Positions 14,558 through 25,144 of a stretch of 64,000 bases of DNA are shown in pieces. Source of the stretch: Pyrus communis (taxonomy: Eukaryota; Streptophyta; Magnoliopsida; Rosales; Rosaceae); NCBI RefSeq assembly GCF_963583255.1, contig NC_084816.1, positions 22,885,344 to 22,949,343 of the forward strand. The letters run 5' to 3'. A program made the translations under genes and the position numbers. Each line of letters starts with the position of its first letter. Position 1 is the first letter of the stretch. A model generated the notes under the pieces. It did not search any database. It saw only the letters and a program-made list of their open reading frames with translations, and had not been told where the DNA came from.

Positions 14558-17132
14558 CTGAATTTTTCTATGCAATCATCGACCACGTCAACATGGGATC
14601 CACGTCTCCCAGGCTACCACGTAGCGTAATGAAATGAACGTGCCAGACGTGACTGCCTCTCTCTCTTCCGGCTAAAGCAAATCAAAGGTTCAAATGGGAG
14701 CTTTTGGAAAAGGAGGATCGATTATACTTTTGTTTATGGTAGGAAGCATTTAACTATTGATGTAACACTATTGTTTGTGCCTTAATGGCAAAGGCATATA
14801 TCATGGATGGGTCCGGTTCGTTTTCGTACGATTCATCTTTTAAATTGAGAATTAAGTCAAATAATATCAATCAATTTGGTTCGTTTTGTGTTTCACCCTG
14901 TCAATTGTGTTCGCTTCAAAGATGAGATGAAGAATCGGACATAAAAGAAGTAAAATAGCAAGTAGGAAATCGGGAGGGAATACAAAGAGAAATAATGAAT
15001 GAGTTTATGTGCAAGTTCTACGGTTTTTGTAGGATGTCCAGTAAGAGAACACACGTAAGAAACAAACATACGAGTGGTCCAATCAAGTTTAAGTGGACAA
15101 ACTAATAATCGAACCGGTTTATGCCAACACCAATTTTTTCGACCTAGTTCGGATGATCCGCTGTTTGTTGGTTCAAATACCCACCCATATATGGTACTTT
15201 GTTATTGAAAGAAAAAGAATCATCAAATCACATAAAGAAAACAATTAGTTATTACTAATCTACTAGTACTTCTCTTTTCAATGTTGAAAGAGGTTACAAT
15301 ATCAATCCCCCACTGCTATTGTTAACTTGTATTACTAATTGTCTAAGAAGGGGTGAACTAGCACGTAAGGGAGGGCGCATATCTAGAGCGGGCCTTGAGG
15401 GTAGCCGGAGTAGGCGCCTGCCTAGGGCTCCCAATTTTTAGGCAGAACTAGGCAGGTCTGGATGGAGATAGACGGAAGCTATGCTGGCTTATATGTAAAC
15501 GCCGAAATCTATAAATCTTTTGTTGTAGGGTCAGCCTCGTGCGAGGAAGAAGACAACCATGTTCCCAACTTCATTTTAATTACATGATTTTACTTAAGAT
15601 GGTCCCATCATCTTTTTTTTTATAGCTGCACGTATTCTCCCTTTTAAAAAGTTCCCACTATCTTATTTTTACTTTTTTGCTTCTCTCTTAAATATCACTT
15701 TTATGTTTATTTTTATGAGGTTTTATTACCCTATTTTAAGATCACACCGCATATATCTTTATTATGTACATAAAAGGTTAAAACTCCCACCTTTTTGAAA
15801 AATGACATTATTTGATTTTCAAACTAATTAGTTTATATAATATATAATAAATTATTCAAATCCGTCTCATCCACCTAAGTTCGTATACGAAAATTACTAT
15901 CCTCTTCATTCTAGTATTTTTCCTAGTTGTAAGATGGTGTCTCTCTAATCCACTATACATTCATTTATTGAATATAATAAGTAACATTGTAACAATAGAA
16001 AAATGATTATAATTTGGCATATTGGGTAGGGACTTCTCTTTCGGTTTGAATTGGTTGAAAAATTAGATTATGTAAACTTAATAAGTGCATTTGCATCTAA
16101 AAACGCGAGACAGATAATATTTGTGTAATGTTTGTATATCTTTCTATTTTTTATATTAATTTTTAATGATATTTGATGTAGAAATAGATTTTTCATGTAT
16201 TTAGTAACTTTTTTTTACACATTTCTATGTACAAAGGGTTGGGAGTCAGAGAACTCTAGGATCCCACTTTGAAGGCTCGCCTATGACCCATTTTCAGGGC
16301 TAGCCTTGCGCATAACAGGCAAGGGGATTGGTGAGGGTAAAAGCCATAACTAATAAAATGCTCAAATTGTTTGTTCATCATTTGGTCATAAGGAGAGTTG
16401 TTCTTATTAGGTTAGGGGGTTGGCCTATGTGTTACACACGACCAATAATTGTAATAACTAAAAGAGGGATAGGAGACAAGTTTACACGTTAGATAGCGCA
16501 ACAAAACTTTGTTGTGTACAAAGGCGATAATAGGTGCTAACTCAGTCACCCAATCCTATGAGTAAGGGGCGAGCCGGCCATAGGTTTGAAAATTCATAGA
16601 AGATGTTATAAAAATTATAAAGATAATTTTTTTTTTTTTTGAACAAACAATATTATCTACACTAAGTGAGAGGGGTGGGTTTAGCCTCACAATGAGCTAA
16701 CAATAGTGTGATTCAAATTCGTCTTTGGAAAGAATCGAACCTAAGTCTTTCGTCTTTGGCGATAATCAAACCTAAGTCATCTTAAGGAATTTAAAAATAA
16801 TATCAATTTATTTGTGGATGATAAATTACTTGTTTGGATCAATTACATAAGATATCCCATCATATAACCAACCGTGTTTTAAGTGTTCAATAAAAATAAT
16901 TCACACAAAACTGTACTTACAACAAAACTCATTTACTTGTTTGATTGTGACCACATTAATCAAAGAACATATTATTTTTTTTTTTTATAAAAAATAAAAT
17001 ATTCACAATAATAATCAAATCGCTTCTTTTTCGAGTCGATTACACTACATTGGGGGGTTAAGTCGACATTAAATTTTAACATTATGCATTATACATTAAC
17101 TTCCTAATTTTAATTAGTACTCGAGGTATACT
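14558..17132. other. Intergenic, no gene recognised
   Basis: AT-rich spacer between the BEACH gene promoter and the Cassandra element. No coding frame with family resemblance was seen. It contains poly(T)/poly(A) stretches (about 16628, 16978) and short GC-richer patches (15370-15560, 16240-16330) that look like eroded repeat fragments, but I cannot assign them. Confidence 0.5.
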
Positions 17133-17137
17133 ATGTA

Positions 17138-17421
17138 TGTCACATCCTCGCCCGGGGCAGATCAGTTATCGGGCCCACTCCACCACCATAGCACGATATT
17201 ATCCGCTTTGGGCTTACTATTCCCTCACGATTTTATTTTTGGGAACTCACGAGTAACTTCCCGGTGGGTCACCCATCATGGGATTGCTCTAGCCCCTTTC
17301 TCGCTTAACTTCGGAGTTCCTACGGACCCCGAAGCCAGTGAGCTCCTAAAAGGCCTCATGCAAGGTAGAGATGAGAATATACATATAAGGATCACTCCCC
17401 TGGCCGATGTGGGATGTCACA
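17138..17421 (-). repeat. Cassandra-like LTR, copy 1 (left)
   Basis: 284 bp. The 5S-like part is at about 17250-17330; on the minus strand it shows the A-box-like gaagttaagcgag and the C-box-like gatgggtgacc. Confidence 0.9.
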
Positions 17422-17491
17422 ATCCACCCCCCTTAGGGGACCGACGTCCTCGTCGGCACACCATGGCCAGGGTTAGGCTTTGATACCAATT

Positions 17492-17775
17492 TGTCACATC
17501 CCCGCCCGGGGTGGATCAGTTCCCGGGCCCGCTCCACCACCGTAGCACGATATTGTCCGCTTTAGGCTTACCATTATCTCACGCTTTTGTTTTTGGGAAC
17601 TCGCGAGCAACTTCCCAGTAGGTCACCCATCATGGGATTACTCTAGCCCTTTTCTCGCTTAACTTCGGAGTTCCGATGGAACCCGAAGCCAGTGAGCTCC
17701 CAAAATGTCTCGTGTTAGGTAGGGATGAGAATATACATTTAAGGATCATTCCCCTGGGCGATGTGGGATGTCACA
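17492..17775 (-). repeat. Cassandra-like LTR, copy 2 (central)
   Basis: 284 bp, same ends as the other two copies. The 5S-like region is at about 17604-17684. It is shared by both internal segments, so it serves as the 3' LTR of one unit and the 5' LTR of the next. Confidence 0.9.
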
Positions 17776-17846
17776 ATCTACCCCTCTTAGGGGCCCGACA
17801 TCCTCGTCGGCACACACACGGCCAGGGTTAGGTTCTGATACCAAAT

Positions 17847-18130
17847 TGTCACATCCCGGCCGGGGCGGGACCACTTCATGGGCCCGCTCCACCACCGTAG
17901 CACGATATTGTCGGCTTTGGGCTTACCATTCCTTTACGGTTTTGTTTTTGGGAACTCATAAGCAACTTCCCAGTGGGTCACCCATCATGGGATTGCTCTA
18001 GCCCCTTTCTCGCTTAACTTTGGAGTTCCTACGAAACTCGTAGCCAGTGAGCTCCCAAAAGACCTCATGCAAGGTAGAGATGGAAATATACATATAAGGA
18101 TCACTCCCCTGGACGATGTGGGATGTCACA
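17847..18130 (-). repeat. Cassandra-like LTR, copy 3 (right)
   Basis: 284 bp, the 5' LTR of the minus-strand element. The 5S-like region is at about 17959-18039. It is followed at once by the right target duplication atgta. Confidence 0.9.
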
Positions 18131-18249
18131 ATGTAAAACCATTATGATCGATATATGATTATATTGTAACAACTTATGATAAGGTTGGAAAGTAGATCGA
18201 TCTGACATGTTTCATGCTCACATGTACATGGAACTTAATATGGCCATTA

Positions 18250-18551
18250 CAATATGCTTGTATATTTTTCTTCTTTTTTTTTTTATTTTTTTTTTATTTT
18301 ATTTTTGTCGAAGTATATACTTTATTAAATTCTAACAATAATGTTTACGTGTTCACCAAAAATATTAAATAGAAAAACAGGACCAATAGTGTCTTATAAA
18401 TAAGAGTCACCATGCAAAGCAACAAATAAAGCAACCGAGTAAGCTACAAACGAAGCAACCAAATGAGCAGCAAAATTATCACTCCGCATCACAAACAAGA
18501 ACTTCACCTCGCCAATTTGTGAAGCAATAAGATCAATATGCTTGTATATTT
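18250..18551 (-). mobile_element. Short 5'-truncated LINE 3' end with 18-bp target duplication
   Basis: Perfect direct repeats caatatgcttgtatattt at 18250-18267 and 18534-18551 flank a 266-bp insert. Its left edge is a T-rich run (18268-18307), the poly(A) tail of a minus-strand insertion. Minus-strand translation of about 18533-18395 gives an RNase H-like C-terminus (FVMRSDNFAAHLVASFVAY, then HGDSYL and stop). This resembles the 'R-x-x-N-x-x-A-H-x-L-A' end of plant LINE RNase H domains. The rest of the element is absent. Confidence 0.85.
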
Positions 18552-20470
18552 CGGGAAGACTAATGCTTTTGCCAAATTAATACTGAAGTGGACCCCACAC
18601 TTGCCACTTTTAAATTGTGCGTGACTAAATATATATGTCGGTTCATATCAAATGTTTACGTCTCCAACTTAATAAATCGGATTTAAAGTGTTAATTAAGG
18701 AAGGCATGATGTCCTACGGCTCCTACTACCATGTTGACAGAGAGTAGGTGGAAGCTTTATATTTACATCAAAACCTTAAGCTTTGAAAGGGTAGCGGCAA
18801 TAATTTAGTTGAACGATGTTACACACAACATTCTACATTGATTATGCAAATATTACGTTCGCAACATAAAAATCCATTTTGTTATAATAATAATAATAAA
18901 ATGTTAATATCTGTTGTCAACTATAAGCTAACAATAAAAATCAACATTTACAATGACATTGGTACAACAAAATCTATTTATTATACCATTGAAAAAACTA
19001 AATTGAGTTTTTTTCTTTCTGGTTCTCAGTGTTTGGAGCCAGCAGATCTAGATGATCACTCATTTGAAGTCCCATGGACACCATTAACCCACTCACTTAC
19101 TCACTTCACACAAATCAAGAGTTCATGTATTTCTCTTCTTTGAACGGCCTGAATCTTTGTGTTTGCTGACTCCAAATCTCGATCTGGAGAAACTATAACT
19201 TCTTCTTGCATTTACCTAAATATATGTATTTAGATTTTGCATACATTAAAGTGGGAAATCTGAGACAATAGACTAAATTCAAATAATACGTAATAATTTC
19301 CAAACAAGAGCGATGCATAATATTAGAAGTACGTGAGAATCACACGTCTTACAAGTGCAATATGTATTGTGTGAGATTTTTATGATCAATATTATATTTG
19401 GCAAGCGTACGAAAAGGAATTTGATGCTAACCAACATGATCAGGTCGATTTGCAAATATATAGATTCGTATGGTATAATATTGGAATATCAAATATTTGG
19501 ACTCCAAAAAAATCATAAATGAATAAGGTTTCAGTCCTTGGAATTTTGCCTGCACAATACAATATCACTAAACTAAAAATATTTGCTTGATGAAACAAAT
19601 CTGGGCTGTTGACTGATTGGTAAGAAATAATGTGGAAAGTGGTTAGAATTGGGCTTAAAATTTTCAGCTGTTGGGTGGGGTCTCCCCCCTTTGGAGTTCT
19701 AAAATTCTCCCAACGCAATGGAAACAAAGAGAAAATGGCATAAAACCACCACTAATCCATGCATAATGGAAATGCTTGGATCTTAATTTGCTAATAGATG
19801 ACAAGTACACAGGACAATGCAGTTGGTTTAGCATCCATAATATAAATATTTGAGGCATCGTATCTCGTGTCTAAGATAGGAGAAAAACTTGCATGCACTC
19901 GTTGCACGCAACATCTCTGTTTCACATTTACAAGGTTCTCTTATCGTAATACTTGACCATCTACAATATATAGATTGTTGCATCTGCTTCTAAATCCGAC
20001 CTAGCATATTGTTCATAGGCTCGATACACCTATCCGAGTGTGGAAGAATTTGATTTCAAAATATCTCGGTGCCATCAGTAATAAACCGCCTAGTTTTTGT
20101 ATTGTGAGTTATTGTACTTCTCTGAATGAAAACTCGTTTATAGAACTTCGACACACAATATATGGTTCGATTATAATTGGTATCACATATTCCATCAGTT
20201 AAGCATGAAAACAAAAGGAAAATTGCAGATAGAAGTGTTCGAAGTGCTAGTAATGTTGCCTTGTTTAATTAAAGTTACCAATAAAAAGAGATAAATAATG
20301 TTGCCTTATTTAAGTAGATAATTGTGTAAGTTTGTAGTACGCTGTCACTCCCAAGCATGGATAAAGAAGGAGGAGAGGGCATCATGTAGTTGACAGCCGG
20401 CACTCTGTTTCTTACGTTGAATCGCTATGATAAATTTATAAGAAGACAATTAAGGAAAATGGAAACCTAA
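18552..20470. other. Intergenic, no gene recognised
   Basis: Spacer between the LINE fragment and the 3' end of the p24 gene. Open frames (18838-19143 plus; 19440-19858 minus) have no recognisable domain and biased composition. The last few hundred bases probably hold the 3' UTR of the p24 gene. Confidence 0.5.
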
Positions 20471-21676
20471 TCAAACTCTGTTATAGGCAACAGACTTGCT
20501 AAACAGGTTGCGGATGTACAACACTTGAAGAGCACTTGCACCAGCAAACACAAGGTACTCTGCAAGTGTGAAGTAGATCACTCGTTTATTGGTGCTAACA
20601 TTTGCTGCAACCACACAAAAACGTCGTCAGAAGATAACACGATCAATTACAAGCGTTGTTAGAAAATGTTGCGTTCAATTTCATTTGATGTGTGCTATAT
20701 AAACATGTGTATATATACATCCCGAGATAGGCAAGTTTTTCGCGCAAATGACACATACTATATCGATGCCTAGCATCTCGTGCTTTAAGGTACTTTTGCT
20801 CTGTTGTGACAGCTTCCAGTGCTTCTCTCAGCTCAGCAATCTTAATATTCAAAGGGTCCATATGTTCTGCACCAAAATTACAAGAAATGAAAATATAACC
20901 TCGGTTTTTTCCCGTTACATATGTGGTAAAAACCGAAAACAGCCAAGTAACGATCAATTTGGGTTAAATGTGACCCATTTTATCAACATGAATAATCGGA
21001 CGTAAACAAACAAGGAACTCATACTGTATATATTTCGTTATAACGGAACAAAAAACATGACGAACTAACCGTCTTTGGCTAAGTCATGCTCATTTGGGAT
21101 GTGGCCAACATGAATGTAGAACGAAACAGTCTCAGGAGTCGAAACAGGATTGCGAAAACAAAACTTGTACAATCCGCTTTTCGGTGCCTTGAATGCGAAC
21201 TTATCCCCGGACGTTCCTTTTAGCGAAAACACAGTAGTGCCTCCTGGAGCTGTGGCCTGCATAAACCACACATAAGTCGCATTTGCTTGCTCCTCCCATT
21301 CGAACACAAATCAAATCTTAAAAGTTAATCATTTTCGCCAATGGAAATGTAAAGATCTTTTGTGAATTATTCGACACATTTTGATTTACAGTTTGACAAC
21401 GTAACATGCTATATTGTTTGACACAAAAGTTCTGCATTAGAAGCTTACAGTGAAATCGATACCAGGGTGGTCGGAGCTCCAGAAGATGTCGTGGTCGATT
21501 GCAACAAAGTTTCCGGAGACCGTGTCTGCCTCGTACAGAACTTGCTCCGAGACGCATTCCAACTCCGTCACGGTGATTGAAAGAGCAGTAGCAACATTGC
21601 CATTGCCGATGAAGCTCATAAGAAAACTGTACGCCACGCAAATCTTGGCGGTCTCAAATCGCTTTCGTTTCTCCAT
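20471..21676 (-). CDS. p24 family cargo receptor, beta subfamily (emp24/gp25L)
   Basis: Complete four-exon gene: 21676-21449, 21256-21070, 20866-20759, 20604-20471 (657 nt, 218 residues). p24 proteins form heteromeric cargo receptors in COPI and COPII vesicles of the early secretory pathway. Seen: N-terminal signal peptide (residues about 1-31), lumenal GOLD domain (DTVSGNFVAIDHDIFWSSDH, FKAPKSGLYKFCF, STPETVSFYIHVGHIPNEHD), a coiled-coil stretch (DPLNIKIAELREALEAV), one transmembrane segment near the C-terminus, and the short cytosolic tail IRNLFSKSVAYNRV. That tail is typical of the plant beta subfamily (p24beta2/beta3), but I cannot choose between the two. Length fits the family (about 210-220). 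Head-to-head with the JmjC gene to the right. The leader carries a (GA)n plus-strand tract. Confidence 0.95.
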
Positions 21677-22521
21677 GTTTGATCTGCACTGAATCGAGAG
21701 AGAGAGAGAGAGAGAGAGAGAGTGTGTTCCTGAAGTGGGAAAATAAGGAGGCTTGAAATTCGGTTAATTCGTTATGAAGTCCGTTGGTTCCCTCCATGAC
21801 TTTGATCACCACATGTTTGGGCTTTCTATTGGGCCTAGGTTCGCTATCTGCAACAAGGCTTGACGTTTTCGTTGTTAATTGTAACGGATTTTGGTTTATG
21901 GGGTATTTGCGCAAAGGTGGAAACATTGAGCGCCACCGTGCAATCTTTCCCGACTTAAATTCAAGAGAAAATCATTGTAAGGTTCTTCAATTTTAATCCA
22001 ATTAGAGCGTTGATCTATCAATTAAAAATCTATGATTATTAGTTTCTTAATTCTTCAAAACGTGAAACTATGATCATTTTTGTCACCTTCGTTAGAACTT
22101 TCGTCAAAGTAAGTCATGGTGGAAGGACCATCCTTATAGTTGGGTTAAAGTTAGAAGACAATTTCTCCGATTTGGTTAAAAATTTAGAAACTATTGCTCC
22201 AATAGCGTTAAAGTTGAGTGAGCATTGCACAATTTTTTCATTTTGTTTCCATATTTGCCTCTTGATTCAGCCTCACGTGCGTGACACGTGACTTATTTTA
22301 ACGAAACTTTTGACGGAATTGTCGAAAATGACTATAGATGCACGTTTTGATGAATTAAGGGACTAATTGTTGTGAATTTTTACTTTAGAAATCATTGCTC
22401 TAATTTCGGTAAAGTTAAGGACCTTGCTACAATTTATCTAAAAAGTCATTCTCTCTCCCTGTCCTGCTATGTTGTACTAGTTCACCTAGCTCAGTGAGTC
22501 GGAGAGCGAATCAGCACAGCT
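21677..22521. promoter_or_regulatory. Shared divergent promoter region of the p24 and JMJ31-type genes
   Basis: 845 bp separate the two start codons. The p24 side has a plus-strand (GA)14 run at about 21695-21722, which is (CT)n in the mRNA sense and probably part of its 5' UTR. The middle (about 21960-22440) is AT-rich and looks like an old repeat. No TATA box is convincing for either gene. Confidence 0.55.
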
Positions 22522-25103
22522 ATGGAGTCGTCTCTGCGAAGCTTAAAAGAAGTTCCTTCGGCCAGAGACTTCGCGTCTGGGATCGAATCCACGAACGTTC
22601 CCGCCGTAAGTTCGTTACAGTTTCACGTAATTTGCTGCAATTTTCTTCCCGCCTTTCTTAATTCACAAGCAATTGCTCACTCTCGCTTGCTCTGCGTGTT
22701 CTTGCTCTCTTCTTCTCATTAGGTTTTTAGCGGCTGCGTCAAAGATTGGAAAGCTTTCTCCAATTGGAATCCATGTAATGGCGGTCTCGATTATTTGCAG
22801 GTATTTTTCCCTTTATTTTTTCCTTTTTGTTCTCGTCAATTCCGCTTCGTTCTGTGTAGTGATTGGTTGTAAATTTGAGAAAATTAGGGATTATTTGGTC
22901 AAAATTAAATTGCTTTCTTTCGAGTTCTTAATAATTTACCACAGCAGCAACACTATGTGAGTAAGATCAACCTCAAATGCTTGCTTAATGATGTCCTTAT
23001 GCATAATGTATTCTAGTTTTGTTTCGAATTCCGAGCCTTTGGTGTGCTAATCCGTTCCTGCTACTGAATTAGGCCTCAGGGAGGTGACTGTAGTTTTTCA
23101 GGGATTAACAAGTAGTTTGTTTCATTCTTTACTTATTTGATTGTTGCGTAGATCGTCGATTTCTTTGCTTTCATTGAATTGAAGTTTGTGCTTGATATGG
23201 TTTCTGTGAATGGAAAATTAGGAACGAGTCGGATTGTGTGTTGTGGAGGCTATGCTATCTGATTCGGCACCTGTCTTCTATGGTGATATTAGAAGCCATG
23301 AGAGGGTAGTCATTTGTATGGCCATTGTGAATGGTCTGGAACTTTGAATTTTACTCTCTTCTGGATCTCATTAGCCCTAACTAGTTTACTACCCCTTCCG
23401 TCTGTAGGTACCGCTGCCATTTTCTGCATTTATTGGTCTATGTAAGAAACGCATGCATCATTCGGAGGATGGTTCCTGTGTTAAATCAGATCGGCATGGG
23501 CTACCGGACGCTTCATCTGAGTATGACAGTAAGCCCTATGAGGATGCTCCTCACCAAATCTATTTAGCACAGGTTTAACCTTCAAAGGCTTTAAGATAAT
23601 GGATATAATATATTTTATTCTCTTTAATGTTGTTAATGGCTTGATTAGTCATTATTTGGATATACTTTATTTAATATGTTAGACTTATTAGTTTTCTTTG
23701 AAGGGTCACATGTTTGGGAAGTAACTTTTATTATGTGTAATTCAGGTCCCAATAATCAATACTGAAACTGAAGAGAGGGTTCAACTGGGATCTTTGAGGG
23801 AGGACATCCAAACGGTTCGTGAATTTCTTGTTACAGTTGTTGTTTATCGTACAGCATTCCACTCCCTTTTTTCTCATCCTTGATTTCCAATAACCACTTC
23901 TTGTTTTTTGTAGCCTGCATTTTTGGAGGATAAAGTACTAGTTGCTATCAACCTGTGGATGAACAATGCTCAAGCTAGATCAAGCACTCACTATGATCCA
24001 CACCATAACCTTCTCTGTGTAGTCTCTGGCTGCAAACAAGGTCGAATCATTTTCTCTGGCCCTCTGAGTGCATAATGCTTTGTCCAACTACAGAGTGGTT
24101 AGATAGGTTTCATGTTACCGGTCCTCAATATCACTGAATGATTAGCTGCCAAGAAAGTGAAATGGTTTTATCTTTTATTGTTAACTTGCATTCCTGCAAA
24201 GGTGAATTTTTTAGTTTTATTCTTGGAGGGCCACCAATTTAAGGGTGATTTGATTTGTATAACAACTTGGAGTGAAGTTAGAACTGAACTTTGTTCAGTG
24301 TTCCCAACTATGTTTGTATGTAAAATATGTCTAAATAGAGTTTTTCTTTCTGATTTGTCTGATAGAAGCTTGCATCTTTCACAGTGGTTTTATGGCCTCC
24401 TTCAGCAAGTCCTATGTTATACCCTATGCCAATATATGGGGAGGCATCAAATCATAGGTACAGTACTTGTATTAATAATATGAATTCAAATTAAATTAAC
24501 TTTTATAATTATTTAATTATGAAAATTTTATGCTTGTATTAGTTATTTGTATCTATTGTGCTATCGACAAAGATAATGAATTGCAGTCTTTCAATCTTAT
24601 AATTTACGCCCACTTGGCAGTTCTGTTCCCTTAGAAAACCCAAACTTTTCAAATTATCCAAGAGCACAATGTTTAATGGAGCACTCTCAGAAGGTTATTC
24701 TTCAGGCAGGCGACGCACTTTTCATTCCCGAAGGCTGGTAAGATTTAATATCCATTAGTGTTCATTAGGAGTCTTTTTATCTTCTGATAATATATGATTT
24801 TAGCGCAACCTTTTTATTTATAGTGGTTATTGATTTTTGCTACAGGTTCCACCAGGTGGACAGTGATGATCTGACCATTGCCGTGAACTTTTGGTGGCGG
24901 TCCAATGTAACGTTAAACATGTCAGAACACATGGATGCATATTATCTGCGCATAATATTAAGAAGGTTTGTGGTATTGTTTCCTTTTTAGTTAGTAAGCA
25001 AAGCATTTCCGGAACAAACTAACCTGATTTTGTTTCTCTCTCATGCACCATTTACTTATCCAATCTGTATTAAAAGACTGACAGATAGAGAAATGGTATG
25101 TAC

Positions 25104-25144
<41 letters not shown>

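Larger units (their letters stand above)
17138..18130 (-). mobile_element. Cassandra-like TRIM retrotransposon with three LTRs and two internal segments
   Basis: Minus-strand order is LTR - internal - LTR - internal - LTR. Each LTR is exactly 284 bp (18130-17847, 17775-17492, 17421-17138) and starts TGTGACATCCCACATC and ends in GATGTGACA on that strand. The internal segments are 71 and 70 bp. Each begins, after a short gap, with a tRNA-Met primer-binding site (ttggtatcag/aaagc type; e.g. complement of 17477-17490) and ends in a purine tract next to the following LTR. The whole array is flanked by one 5-bp target duplication, atgta, at 17133-17137 and 18131-18135. Each LTR carries a 5S rRNA-like stretch. 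The element is non-coding and depends on other elements for proteins. A plus-strand open frame at 17133-17483 is only a shadow of the first LTR. Confidence 0.93.

Noticed and set aside
17250..17330. 5S rRNA gene
   Set aside because: The similarity is real but only partial and lies inside an LTR that repeats three times with TRIM ends, primer-binding site and target duplication; it is a Cassandra-type 5S-derived promoter, not a 5S locus.
17133..18001. Plus-strand coding frames of 116 and 77 codons
   Set aside because: They run through the Cassandra LTRs on the opposite strand and have no protein relatives that I recognise.
24593..24620. Alternative acceptor for JMJ31-type exon 8 (ttgcag at about 24587)
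   Set aside because: Using it meets an in-frame TAA after a few codons, whereas the acceptor before 24621 keeps the conserved reading frame.
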